Origin: an uncultured Sphingomonadaceae bacterium | Lineage (GTDB): Bacteria > Pseudomonadota > Alphaproteobacteria > Sphingomonadales > Sphingomonadaceae | Length of the DNA: 64,000 nucleotides | Reading direction: 5' to 3' | Assembly (NCBI GenBank): GCA_937996655.1 | Contig: CALKUK010000014.1 | Location: 434,001-498,000 of the forward strand | In this document: positions 1 to 7,455 of the stretch, one piece after another | Layout of the letters: each line of letters opens with the position of its first letter | Numbering within the stretch: the stretch's first letter is position 1 | Made by a program: the position numbers and the translations under genes | The notes under the pieces: model-generated | Database searches by the model: none | What the model saw: the letters and a program-made list of their open reading frames with translations, nothing else | What the model was told of the DNA's origin: nothing

Positions 1-528
1 GTCGCGGACTTCGGGTACCGCACGTGTGTCCATATGGGTGGCATCAGAGCCGTGATGTTCTTCGGTCAGGCCAAAGGACCACCGCATTTTGCCGGCGAGC
101 ATCTGCGGGATGAAGTCCCGCTTTTGCTGCTCGGTGCCAAAGTCCCGCAGCATCAGCACCTGAACAAGGTTGCCGACGATAGAGCTTTCATTCTGAAGAT
201 CATTGTGCAGACCAAGGCCCTTCGCTGCCAGATGATGGCGGATGACGGCCATGGCGAGGTTTGAGCCGTTCTTGCCTCCAAACTCCTCGGGGATGGCAAA
301 GCGGTAATGCCCGGCGGCATCGGCAACGCGGTGCATTTCGCGCAGCAGCTCTTCCCATTCATGACGGGGCAGCCCGTCATTGTCCCAATCGGTGCGGGCG
401 TGCTCGCGGCGATGATCGAAGAAGCGTTCATTGTCGTCACGCGCCTGAATCGGTTTGATCTCACGCTCGATAAAAGCGTCGAGTTCGCCGAGATAGTCGG
501 TGATGTCCTTTGGAATTTCAAAAAGCAT
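1..528 (-). CDS. Acyl-CoA dehydrogenase, N-terminal part (cut by window edge)
   Basis: This is the first 176 codons of an acyl-CoA dehydrogenase, a flavoenzyme that makes the alpha,beta double bond of an acyl-CoA. The start is the ATG at 528 (protein begins MLFEIPKDITDYLGEL), preceded by an AGAGGAAC ribosome site. Visible family marks are the helical N-terminal domain, FAIPEEFGGKNGSNLA and the FAD/substrate-loop stretch WSFGLTEEHHGSDA near the cut. The C-terminal half with the catalytic glutamate lies outside the window. The gene upstream on the same strand (ends at 562, 33 bp away) encodes a kinase-like protein; the two activities are fused in eukaryotic ACAD10/ACAD11, so the pair probably works together. 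The substrate cannot be told from this fragment. Confidence 0.9.
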   Translation of the reverse strand, partial: MLFEIPKDITDYLGELDAFIEREIKPIQARDDNERFFDHRREHARTDWDNDGLPRHEWEELLREMHRVADAAGHYRFAIPEEFGGKNGSNLAMAVIRHHLAAKGLGLHNDLQNESSIVGNLVQVLMLRDFGTEQQKRDFIPQMLAGKMRWSFGLTEEHHGSDATHMDTRAVPEVRD

Positions 529-561
529 GGTCGTTCCTCTCCGATGTTCTTTTAAATGTTT

Positions 562-1893
562 TCACGCTGTCCATTTTTGGCGCGCTGCATTGAGCGCGGC
601 ATATTTGGGCACGTCATTGGATAATTTGGCGAGCGCAGTCTTGCGCAGGCGGGCGAGCAGACCGGGCGTCGCCAAGGATTGCGTCCCCGCCAATAGCGCA
701 TCCGACAAGGCCTTGTCATAAGGTTCGACAGGGTTCTCTTGCTCACGGATCAACATGCCGAGCGCATTCATGGCGACAGCGGCCATGAACTTGTCGCGGC
801 CTTCGCTCTTGGCCTTCACGTCCGTGTCGATCCATTCGCGCAGCGCTTCGAGCAATTCGACTGATGAGGGTTCTCCTGCACGGCGAACGGGTGGCGGGGT
901 GTCCAGCGTGACGGCGGATTGTTCGGCCTCGGGCGCGTCTTCTTCCAGCAACAGTAGGAGATCGAGTTCATTCTCGCTCGTCCGCCGTCCGATGACAGCG
1001 CGTTCCAGACTGCGGTCCACGCCGCCCCGCCAGATGTCGCCCATCTGCATGCAGCCAAGCGCCCACCAGAGTGTGCGATAGACGAGCCAGAAGCGGAAGC
1101 GGGCACGATCGACAGCGACGCCGCGCTCGGCTTCATAAGCCGCGAAATAGGTGTCGAGATCAGCACAACCAAAGGCGGGCTTGTCGATATGGCCAAAGCG
1201 CCAGACCGTCATACAGCCATAGGCCAAGTCTTCATGCGGGTCGCCCCAATGGGCCAGTTCCCAATCGAGCACGGCCGCCAAACCGTCGGCGGACACCATG
1301 ATATTGCCCATGCGCAAATCGCCATGGACAAGGCGCGGCTCCGACGGTGCGGGCAGATTGTCCTCACACCATTTGATGGCGAGCGCGATGATGGGCCGGT
1401 CCCCACCATAGGCCCCGAAACGTGTTTTCAGGTCGGCAAGGGCTGCTGCTGTATCCATGAGCGGCAGAGCGATGTCCGGGCGTGGCGCAATGGCATGGAT
1501 CCGGGCCAGTTCGCGGGCGAGATCATGGATGAGGCGCGCAGGCGGCGCGGCGAGGATCTTGGCGGGGTTCACTTCCGCTTCGACCCGCTTCATCACATAG
1601 CCGGTGCCAAGATCGTCATCGGCATGAAGCTCCCCCACCACTTCGGGGGCGAGGACACCGCCCGTGCGGGCGGCTCGGACAAGGGCGGCCTCCACATCAT
1701 GGCCGAAGGGACGGCCTTCCATCATTTCTGCAGACGGCGCACGGCGGAGAACATAGCCCGCACCGCCCCAGTCAAACGACCAGCTTTCCATATTGGCTCC
1801 GCCCGACAGGCGGCCCAGATTGGACAGATGCAGCGATGCGCCCCCCGCCATGCGGGCAAGCGCCTTGGCGAGGCGATTTGGGTCGAGACTCAT
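562..1893 (-). CDS. APH-type phosphotransferase fused to a DUF6285-like domain
   Basis: A 443-residue protein. Residues about 30-310 form an aminoglycoside-phosphotransferase-like kinase domain: the catalytic loop is HGDLRMGNIM and the metal-binding segment is VLDWELAHWGDPHEDLAY. The last ~90 residues (from SVELLEALREWIDTDV on) look like DUF6285, a small domain usually encoded beside such kinases, so this appears to be a fusion. Bacterial relatives sit next to acyl-CoA dehydrogenases, as here, and resemble the kinase half of ACAD10/11, which phosphorylates hydroxyacyl-CoAs. I chose the ATG at 1893 (MSLDPNRLAKALARM) over an upstream in-frame start because it overlaps the preceding gene's stop by 4 bp and fits the family. 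The acceptor is inferred, not seen. Confidence 0.82.
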   Translation of the reverse strand: MSLDPNRLAKALARMAGGASLHLSNLGRLSGGANMESWSFDWGGAGYVLRRAPSAEMMEGRPFGHDVEAALVRAARTGGVLAPEVVGELHADDDLGTGYVMKRVEAEVNPAKILAAPPARLIHDLARELARIHAIAPRPDIALPLMDTAAALADLKTRFGAYGGDRPIIALAIKWCEDNLPAPSEPRLVHGDLRMGNIMVSADGLAAVLDWELAHWGDPHEDLAYGCMTVWRFGHIDKPAFGCADLDTYFAAYEAERGVAVDRARFRFWLVYRTLWWALGCMQMGDIWRGGVDRSLERAVIGRRTSENELDLLLLLEEDAPEAEQSAVTLDTPPPVRRAGEPSSVELLEALREWIDTDVKAKSEGRDKFMAAVAMNALGMLIREQENPVEPYDKALSDALLAGTQSLATPGLLARLRKTALAKLSNDVPKYAALNAARQKWTA

Positions 1894-2291
1894 GCCTTTT
1901 TCCTCTTGGGAGTGCGGTTGCCCCAATAGGCAAACGTCTCCGCCTGAATGCTGTTCAGAAACGCGCGGGCCGCGGTGCCGGTCCATTCCCCCTGATAGTC
2001 GCGCCGCCCCGTCCACCAGCCTTGCCCCGGCAGCCGATCACTTTCGCGCACGACAAGGACGGCAAGCTCCGGCTGGCCTGCTACCTTGGCCCGGCGGTCC
2101 ACCTCGTCCAGCGTCTTGCACAAGGCGCGCATCTTGGGCCTTGAAAAGCGCAGACCCAGCATCAGCAGAAACTCCGAATAGCTGGTGTCCCGCCCTTCGG
2201 TGGCGATGCCCTGAAGCAGGCGTTCAATGTGCGGCACGTCCGCAAGGACGGTCGCCACAGCGACAGCATCGGGCGCATATTCATCAATCAC
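1890..2291 (-). CDS. Conserved hypothetical protein, 133 aa
   Basis: A small protein I do not assign to a family. It has no signal peptide or membrane segment; it is mixed alpha/beta in look and rich in Arg/Lys at the C-terminus (ends NRTPKRKKA). The likely start is the GTG at 2291 (VIDEYAPDAVAVATVL), which overlaps the end of the GNAT gene by 8 bp; no ATG in frame gives a sensible length. Its own stop overlaps the kinase-like gene's start (ATGA). Tight packing on both sides indicates co-transcription and translational coupling with the GNAT and kinase/dehydrogenase genes. Codon use is like its neighbours, so it is probably real. Confidence 0.65.
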   Translation of the reverse strand: MIDEYAPDAVAVATVLADVPHIERLLQGIATEGRDTSYSEFLLMLGLRFSRPKMRALCKTLDEVDRRAKVAGQPELAVLVVRESDRLPGQGWWTGRRDYQGEWTGTAARAFLNSIQAETFAYWGNRTPKRKKA

Positions 2292-2808
2292 GCCCCAGCG
2301 CCTTTTCGAGAATGATGAAATAGAGGTCGTCGCGCTTGGGTGCGCCGAAGCGTGCGTCGCCATAGGGGAAGGGCGCTGTTTCTGAGGTGTCGCGATAGCC
2401 CCGCCGGGCATACCAGTCGATGAGTTCAGGGCGCTGGGCGATCACGGTCATCCTTGCGCGCTCCAGCTGCCATTCCTCTCTGATCACGCGTTCCGCCTGC
2501 GCCAGCAGGTCCCGGCCGATGCCCTGTCCCTGGCATGTCGGTCGGACGGATACAGCGCCGATATAGCCATAGCCGTCGCGGCGTTCGACTGTCACAGTTG
2601 CCAGCAGACCATCGGCATCATCGCAGGCGAGGACCGTCTGATCGTCATCTTTCAGCGTCGACAGCAGCATGTCGATGCTCGTCCGGTTTCCGCCCAGCAG
2701 ATCGGCCTCGGTCGTCCACCCCGCGCGACTCGCGTCGCCCCGATACGCCGATTCGATCAGCGCTTCGAGGGCCGCTGCATCATCCAATATTGCCTTGCGC
2801 CAGCGCAT
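2284..2808 (-). CDS. GNAT family N-acetyltransferase
   Basis: A 174-residue GCN5-related acetyltransferase, predicted to move an acetyl group from acetyl-CoA to an unknown amine. The acetyl-CoA pyrophosphate loop is visible as VRPTCQGQGIGRDLL (the Q/RxxGxG/A motif), after the central strand YGYIGAVSV; the C-terminal part (WYARRGYRDTSE) is also typical. I chose the ATG at 2808 (MRWRKAILDDAAALEALIESAY) because the family usually starts only a few residues before the first strand; a start 13 codons earlier is possible. It is first in the run 2808-1 and overlaps the next gene. The substrate is unknown. Confidence 0.85.
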   Translation of the reverse strand: MRWRKAILDDAAALEALIESAYRGDASRAGWTTEADLLGGNRTSIDMLLSTLKDDDQTVLACDDADGLLATVTVERRDGYGYIGAVSVRPTCQGQGIGRDLLAQAERVIREEWQLERARMTVIAQRPELIDWYARRGYRDTSETAPFPYGDARFGAPKRDDLYFIILEKALGRD

Positions 2809-2883
2809 GTCGCGCACGAATCCTCTCCCATGTCGTTCCCCCGACACTGGGTGGACCGGAGGTGAGGGTCAAGGGGTGGGCGT

Positions 2884-4116
2884 TTAACCCGCCTTGGTGA
2901 CCCGCACCGGGATCTGGAGGATCTGGTTCACAAACGGGTTGTGTTCCCGCACCACGTCACCGGCCTGTTCGACCCGCATGTTGCGCGCGACCATTTCTTC
3001 GATCAGCGTGGCGATCTGGAGTTCTGCCAGACGCGCGCCGACGCAGCGGTGGACGCCATAGCCAAACGACAGATGGCGGCGCGCATTGTCGCGGTCCGCA
3101 ATGAAGCGGTCGCCTTGGTCGAAATAGTCCTCATCCTGATTGCCCGAAATATACCAGAGCCCCACCTTGTCGCCTTCCTTAAAGGCATGGCCGCGAAACT
3201 CGTGATCTTCGGTCACCGTGCGGCGCATGTGGGCGACGGGGGAATGCCAGCGGATGACTTCGCTACCCGCATTTCCGGCAAGGCCTGGATTGGCGAGCAC
3301 CTTGTCCCATTCCTCGGGCCAGCGGTTGATGGCATCGACAAGGCCCGACATGGAATTGCGGGTCGTGTCATTCCCGCCGACGATCAGCAGCGCCATGTTG
3401 CCGATGAATTCGACCTGATCCATTTTCGACATCGCGTTGGAATGGATCATCATCGACAGAAGGTCAGGCGCAGGCTCCGCAGCCGTTCGTTCCTGCCACA
3501 GGGCGAAGAACTTCATCGCCATTTCGAACATCATCATCTGGCGTTCTTGCGGCTTGTTCTTGATCATATCGAGCGAGGTGATCGCGTCCGACCAGATAGG
3601 CAGTTTGTGCCGGTCTTCCCAGGGGAAGTCGAACAGGATGGCGAGCATATCGGTCGTCAGGTCCACCGACACCAGCGAAACCCAATCAAACACCTCATTC
3701 TTGGGCAGCGAGTCGAGCCGTGCGGCGGTGCGTTCCCGGATGCTGCCGGCTAGCCGCGTCATTTCAGAGGGGGTGAAGGCCGGCGCGACCACGCGACGCT
3801 TTTCGGTATGGCGCGGCGGATCCATCGCGATGAACATTTCCATCCGGTTCTGTTCGGCCTGTTCGCCGCCTGCGAATTCGGAATCGATAAGGGAAATGCC
3901 GCCGCGCTCCATTTCCGATGAATAAAGCAGGGGCAGGGCTTCGACCTCGACAATGTCCTTATATTTGGTGAGCGACCAATAAGACCCGAACTCGCTGTCC
4001 TTGGTGTGATGAATGGGGGCCTCATTGCGGAGACGACGCATCACCTCATGCACCGATCCATCGGCAAAGCGGTCCGGGCGGGCAGGGTGGATAGTCGAGA
4101 GCGCTTCGGTCGTCAT
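2884..4116 (-). CDS. Cytochrome P450, CYP153-like alkane/fatty-acid terminal hydroxylase
   Basis: A 410-residue soluble bacterial P450. The features are the I-helix oxygen-binding motif GGNDTT (about 247-252) inside VGGNDTTRNSMSG, the ExxR pair in SEVIRWHSP (E286, R289) and the heme-thiolate loop HLSFGYGVHRCVGARLAE with Cys358. MFIAMDPPRHTEKRR and LFDFPWEDRHKLPIWSD match what I know of CYP153, which hydroxylates terminal carbons of alkanes and fatty acids using a ferredoxin and its reductase. Neither electron-transfer partner is encoded nearby. The ATG at 4116 has a GAGGAAG ribosome site that overlaps the end of the MarR gene 1 bp upstream; a TTG 15 bp earlier is less likely. The MarR neighbour probably controls it. 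Confidence 0.88.
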   Translation of the reverse strand: MTTEALSTIHPARPDRFADGSVHEVMRRLRNEAPIHHTKDSEFGSYWSLTKYKDIVEVEALPLLYSSEMERGGISLIDSEFAGGEQAEQNRMEMFIAMDPPRHTEKRRVVAPAFTPSEMTRLAGSIRERTAARLDSLPKNEVFDWVSLVSVDLTTDMLAILFDFPWEDRHKLPIWSDAITSLDMIKNKPQERQMMMFEMAMKFFALWQERTAAEPAPDLLSMMIHSNAMSKMDQVEFIGNMALLIVGGNDTTRNSMSGLVDAINRWPEEWDKVLANPGLAGNAGSEVIRWHSPVAHMRRTVTEDHEFRGHAFKEGDKVGLWYISGNQDEDYFDQGDRFIADRDNARRHLSFGYGVHRCVGARLAELQIATLIEEMVARNMRVEQAGDVVREHNPFVNQILQIPVRVTKAG

Positions 4117-4117
4117 G

Positions 4118-4594
4118 TCAGGCTTCCTCAAGTTTCTTCATCTGTGGGGTTTCGTCATCGGCCAGATTGGCCACGATATGGTCCAGCGCCCCCGACAAGG
4201 CGGCGATGGCTGAAGGGGGAATGCCGGAAAAGGTCCGGTCGAGCATGTCGTCGATGATGCCGCGCAGGCCGGGCAGCAGATCATGCGCGCGGTCTGTGGC
4301 GGCGATCCGCCAGACGCGGCGGTCATCTGGATTGGCGACACGCATCACCAGCCCCTTGCGCTCCATGATGTCGACCGTGTTACCGACGCTGGCGCGTTCC
4401 AGTTCCAGAACGCGGGCGAGTTCACTCTGCGTGATGCCTTCCTGTCGCAGCACATAAGCGAGCAGCCGCCATTGGGTGCGGCTGAGACCATAGTCGGCCA
4501 GCGCCGCATCGATCCGGCGGCTCAACAGCCGCACGATTTCATCGAAGCGGAAGCTCAACGCCTCAAGCGCAGAAGGGAAGGTCGAACCGGACAT
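4118..4594 (-). CDS. MarR family transcriptional regulator
   Basis: A 158-residue winged-helix repressor or activator. The DNA-binding core is visible: the helix-turn-helix ITQSELARVLELERASVGNT followed by the recognition helix VDIMERKGLVMRV and the wing NPDDRRVWRIAATD, flanked by long dimerisation helices at both ends. It lies 1 bp upstream of the CYP153-like gene and so forms a two-gene unit with it; MarR proteins commonly respond to the hydrophobic or phenolic substrate of the operon they control, so sensing the P450 substrate or product is a reasonable inference. The 63 bp before the start are AT-rich, unlike the surroundings, and would be the expected operator region. Confidence 0.9.
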   Translation of the reverse strand: MSGSTFPSALEALSFRFDEIVRLLSRRIDAALADYGLSRTQWRLLAYVLRQEGITQSELARVLELERASVGNTVDIMERKGLVMRVANPDDRRVWRIAATDRAHDLLPGLRGIIDDMLDRTFSGIPPSAIAALSGALDHIVANLADDETPQMKKLEEA

Positions 4595-4642
4595 GATGGA
4601 GAGAGTTCCTCACCGCGTCCGATTCGTCAACTATCTTACAAT

Positions 4643-4648
4643 ATTATA
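4643..4648 (-). promoter_or_regulatory. Possible -10 element (TATAAT) upstream of the marR/P450 unit
   Basis: Read on the minus strand the sequence is TATAAT, inside an unusually AT-rich 30 bp stretch (about 4630-4660) between the DUF1330 gene and the marR start at 4594. No convincing -35 box is seen at 16-18 bp spacing, so it could be an activator-dependent promoter or chance. Imperfect half-sites in this stretch could also bind the MarR protein. Confidence 0.35.
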
Positions 4649-4657
4649 TCTGACGAT

Positions 4658-5068
4658 TTAGCCGACGGGCTTGGTGCGGATGTTCAACTGTCCGGCGAGG
4701 CCCGCCTTCCGGTGTTTTTCAATCGCCTGATATTCGGGTGAACCGACCATCTGCTGCATCGCGGTAAGCGAGGGATATTCGGCGAGCGCGACCATATCCC
4801 ACAGATCCTCAACCTCACCCAGCAGGAGGCCGGTCACCGGTCCTGCATAAACCTGCCGCCCCCCGACGGCTGCAAGACACGCCTGCACCGCCCGGCCATA
4901 GCGCGCATAGGCCTCTGCACCGGTGAGATCGGCGTCAGTGCCGTCTTCATATTCGGCCTTGGGCTTGAACTTCAGAAGATTGACCATGACGAACGTGCCG
5001 TCCTCCGGCCCGCCGAAAAACTGCGTAATCTGCTCCATCCCCGGAAACACAGCGTTGGTCACGTTCAT
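4658..5068 (-). CDS. DUF1330-like protein
   Basis: A 136-residue protein of the ferredoxin-like alpha+beta (dimeric alpha-beta barrel) type. It reads FVMVNLLKFKPKAEY near residue 27, then an Asp/Thr-rich loop, YARYGRAVQACLAAVGGRQVYAG and ALAEYPSLTAMQQMVGSPEYQAIEKHRKAGL, which is the usual DUF1330/EthD-like order of strand-helix elements. Function is unknown; such proteins often accompany degradation genes. The start is the ATG at 5068, six bases after a GGGGAG ribosome site. A second DUF1330 gene lies at 49790-50227. A palindrome at 5109-5124 sits about 40 bp upstream of this start and is a candidate operator. Confidence 0.75.
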   Translation of the reverse strand: MNVTNAVFPGMEQITQFFGGPEDGTFVMVNLLKFKPKAEYEDGTDADLTGAEAYARYGRAVQACLAAVGGRQVYAGPVTGLLLGEVEDLWDMVALAEYPSLTAMQQMVGSPEYQAIEKHRKAGLAGQLNIRTKPVG

Positions 5069-5108
5069 GGCATTCTCCCCCTTCATCGTTCGGGGAAATG
5101 TGGCCTAA

Positions 5109-5124
5109 TTTACGTAGACGTCAA
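5109..5124 (-). promoter_or_regulatory. Palindromic ACGT-containing site, candidate MerR-type operator
   Basis: Two 7-base half-sites, TTGACGT and its near mirror ACGTAAA, are separated by 2 bp. The pattern resembles what I remember of LiuR-type MerR operators upstream of branched-chain and fatty-acid degradation genes. It overlaps the last codons of the ATP-grasp gene and lies about 40 bp before the DUF1330 start. No MerR gene is in the window. Confidence 0.4.
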
Positions 5125-5966
5125 GCGATGAGGTGCGCCCTGACGGCATCCGCAAAAAGCTGCCCCTTATCGGCTGCAAATTTGAAGAACAGCGACGGTT
5201 CAATGACTTCCAGCTCCATCAGGCAAAAACGGCCCGCTGCATCGCGGACCATATCAATTCGCGCATAGAGCGGCGTATCGGGGGCCGCGGCCAGGGTGGC
5301 GGCCGCCAGGGCCTGTGCAGCCGCAGGCGGGGTGACCGTCATTTCCCGTCCACCAAATTGTTCCTGCACGCGAAAATCGCCTGCGGCCGGCGTCTTCAGG
5401 ATTGCATGGCTGAACTGGCCGCCAAAGGTGAAGAGGGAGAACTCCCCCTCGGTCGCGATGGACGCCATCATCGGCTGGATCAGCATGTCACGCCCCAATA
5501 CCTCAGGCGGGATGTCCTCCGTGGCACGGAGCAGATACGTCCCGTCTGCGCCGCCGGAGATGGTGGGTTTTACAACGAGTGTGTCTTCGCCGAATGAAGC
5601 GCGCGCGGCGACCATATCCGCCGCGCAAAGTGCGGGTACCGTGCGTGTCGGCACAACGGAAACGCCGCTTTCCGCGAGCTGGAGGAGATAGGCTTTGTCG
5701 GTATTCCAGCGCAGCAGCGGAAAGCTGTTCGCCATGCGAACGCCCTGTGCGGCCCAAATGTCGAGGGTTGCATACCAAAGTTCCGCGCGCCGCTGATAGC
5801 CCCAGGCCAGCAGCGGCAGGACAAGATCAAAGCCAGTAAGGTCCCCGGCATCTGTCCAAGGCCGGAAGGTCAACTCTGTGCCAAACAGCGCGCGGTATTG
5901 ATCCGCATATGGCTGCCAGTTTTCTTCATAGTCCGGATGTGGGGTCAAAATGCAGATGTCGGTCAT
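5121..5966 (-). CDS. ATP-grasp domain protein (glutathione synthetase/RimK-like)
   Basis: A 281-residue ATP-dependent carboxylate-amine ligase-like protein. The N-terminal ~90 residues form the pre-ATP-grasp fold (DICILTPHPDYEE, FDLVLPLLAWGYQRRAELW). The ATP-grasp part follows: VVKPTISGGADGTYLLR (lysine and glycine-rich loop), LIQPMMASIATEGEFSLFTFGGQFSHAI and the metal-binding end ARIDMVRDAAGRFCLMELEVIEPSLFF. The last motif (MELExxEPSLF) is typical of the group that includes uncharacterised glutathione-synthetase-like enzymes. The start is the ATG at 5966. The product is unknown; ligation of an amino acid or peptide to a carboxylate is the family chemistry. Confidence 0.75.
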   Translation of the reverse strand: MTDICILTPHPDYEENWQPYADQYRALFGTELTFRPWTDAGDLTGFDLVLPLLAWGYQRRAELWYATLDIWAAQGVRMANSFPLLRWNTDKAYLLQLAESGVSVVPTRTVPALCAADMVAARASFGEDTLVVKPTISGGADGTYLLRATEDIPPEVLGRDMLIQPMMASIATEGEFSLFTFGGQFSHAILKTPAAGDFRVQEQFGGREMTVTPPAAAQALAAATLAAAPDTPLYARIDMVRDAAGRFCLMELEVIEPSLFFKFAADKGQLFADAVRAHLIA

Positions 5967-6035
5967 GCGCGCCTCTTGCAACGCCGCGCGCGCACCGGCA
6001 AGTCACAGGCTGAAACTGATAAACAGGAGCGCAGG

Positions 6036-6671
6036 ATGATTCTCTACGGCAGCCCGATTTCCCCCTTTGTCCGCAAGGTTCTGGTTTATGCTGCTGAAAA
6101 GGGCATCGCGCTTGAGGTGACCCCGGTTGGCATCGGTGATCCTAACCCCGATTTCAACGCGTGCAGCCCGTTCCGCAAGATGCCCGCGCTCAAGGACGGC
6201 GACTTCGGCATTTCGGATTCAACGGCGATTGTCACCTATCTCGAAACCAAGCAGCCCGACCCCAGCCTGATCCCGACCGATGCGCAAGGCCGCGCCCGCA
6301 CTGTCTGGTTTGATGAATTTGGCGATACGATCGCAGCAGCTGCGGTGGGCAAGGTGTTCTTCAACAAGATCGTGGCCCCCCGCTTTTTGAAGAAGGACGG
6401 GGATGAAGCGCTCATTGCGCAAGGGGAGGCTGAATTTGGCCCCGTGTGTGACTATCTGGAAAGTGTAATTCCCGCGTCGGGCTATCTGGTGGGCGACGCT
6501 TTCTCGCTGGCAGATATTTCAGCGGCGACAAGCTTCGTGAATGGCGCGCATTGCGGCCTCGCGCCTGATGCAGCCAAATATCCGAAGTTGACAGCCTATC
6601 TGTCAGCAATCCTCAGCCGCCCGAGCTTTGCTGCCTGCATCGCGCGGGAACGGAAGATACTGGGGCTTTAG
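6036..6671 (+). CDS. Glutathione S-transferase
   Basis: A 211-residue GST. The thioredoxin-like N-terminal domain shows MILYGSPISPFVRKVLVYAAEKG (the Ser/Pro loop binds glutathione), NPDFNACSPFRKMPAL (cis-proline) and the DSTAIVTYLE glutathione-binding segment. The helical C-terminal domain carries YLVGDAFSLADISAATSF, the usual N-capping box. The start is the ATG at 6036 after GGAGCGCAGG. It is a single-gene plus-strand unit, divergent from the ATP-grasp gene (70 bp apart) and convergent with the MBL gene. GSTs conjugate or reduce electrophiles; the substrate is not visible. Confidence 0.88.
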   Translation: MILYGSPISPFVRKVLVYAAEKGIALEVTPVGIGDPNPDFNACSPFRKMPALKDGDFGISDSTAIVTYLETKQPDPSLIPTDAQGRARTVWFDEFGDTIAAAAVGKVFFNKIVAPRFLKKDGDEALIAQGEAEFGPVCDYLESVIPASGYLVGDAFSLADISAATSFVNGAHCGLAPDAAKYPKLTAYLSAILSRPSFAACIARERKILGL

Positions 6672-6680
6672 GCCATTCGC

Positions 6681-6768
6681 GCCTCTCCCCGTCACTCCAG
6701 CGAAAGCTTGGGTGACGGGGGTTGGGTAAACGAGATGCCAGCCTGCGCTGGCATGACGGGTTGGGATC
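6681..6768. repeat. REPIN-like inverted pair, family B (convergent junction)
   Basis: Two hairpin arms face each other between the ends of the GST and MBL genes. Arm 1 is GTCACTCCAGCGAAAGCTTGGG and arm 2, read on the other strand, is GTCATGCCAGCGCAGGCTGG. The same unit, with the same flanking GCCTCTCCCC and GGATCAG, recurs at 61312-61392. Both copies sit between two convergent genes, where the hairpins could end transcription from both sides. Confidence 0.85.
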
Positions 6769-7426
6769 AGCTCAGCAGATAATCCGACACATAGCCGTTG
6801 GTCTTGCGCTCATGTCCGAAGGTGGACATGGGCCCATGGCCCGGTACGAACGCGGTTTCGTTGCCCAGCGGCCACAGCTTCTGCGTGATGGAGTCGATTA
6901 GCTGCTGATGGTTACCCTTGGGGAAGTCCGTGCGGCCAATGGACCCCTGGAACAGCACATCGCCGACCACCGCAAAGTGCGATGGCGCATGATAGAAGAC
7001 GACATGGCCCGGTGTGTGCCCGGGGCAGTGGATGACATCGAGCGTGAGGTTGCCGACGGTCACTGTATCGCCGTCGTGCAGCCAACGGTCCGGCTCAAAC
7101 GTCTTGGCATCCATGCCCCAACGCTTGCCGTCATCATCCAGCTGCGCGATCCAGAAACGGTCGTCCTCATGCGGTCCTTCAATCGGCACGCCGAGTTCCT
7201 TGGCGAGGATGCCCGCCTGCCCGCAATGGTCGAGATGACCGTGCGTGATCAGCAGCTTTTCAATGGTGACGCCCTGCTTGGCCGCGGCACCTTTAAGCAA
7301 CGTCAAATCACCACCGGGATCGGTAAAGGCGCCGCGCATTGTTTCTGTGCACCAGATCAGGCAGCAATTCTGCTGCAACGGCGTGACGGGGATGATCGCG
7401 GCTTGGAGCGGGGGCTTGGCAGTCAT
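6767..7426 (-). CDS. MBL-fold hydrolase, glyoxalase II-like
   Basis: A 219-residue metallo-beta-lactamase-fold protein of the short YcbL-like glyoxalase II group. The metal motif is THGHLDHCGQAG (HxHxDH), followed by HCPGHTPGHVVF, VVGDVLFQGSIGRTDFP and VPGHGPMSTFGHE, which give the remaining metal ligands. It lacks the C-terminal helical domain of full glyoxalase II; the full-length enzyme is encoded separately at 21590-22318. Likely chemistry is hydrolysis of a thioester such as S-lactoylglutathione. It follows the Fe-S assembly operon by 29 bp on the same strand and may be the last gene of that transcript. The start is the ATG at 7426. Confidence 0.85.
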   Translation of the reverse strand: MTAKPPLQAAIIPVTPLQQNCCLIWCTETMRGAFTDPGGDLTLLKGAAAKQGVTIEKLLITHGHLDHCGQAGILAKELGVPIEGPHEDDRFWIAQLDDDGKRWGMDAKTFEPDRWLHDGDTVTVGNLTLDVIHCPGHTPGHVVFYHAPSHFAVVGDVLFQGSIGRTDFPKGNHQQLIDSITQKLWPLGNETAFVPGHGPMSTFGHERKTNGYVSDYLLS

Positions 7427-7455
7427 AGACCTGTTCTTGCGCGAAAGGCGCGGGT

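Noticed and set aside
1189..1929. Long open frames opposite real genes (e.g. 1189-1929, 2941-3753, 19348-20802, 51020-52297, 56185-57642 on the opposite strand)
   Set aside because: They are antisense shadows caused by high GC third positions; they lack recognisable domains and cover well-supported genes.
562..2016. A longer start for the kinase-like protein at 2016
   Set aside because: The extra 41 residues lie wholly within the upstream gene and lack family similarity; the ATG at 1893 overlaps that gene's stop neatly.
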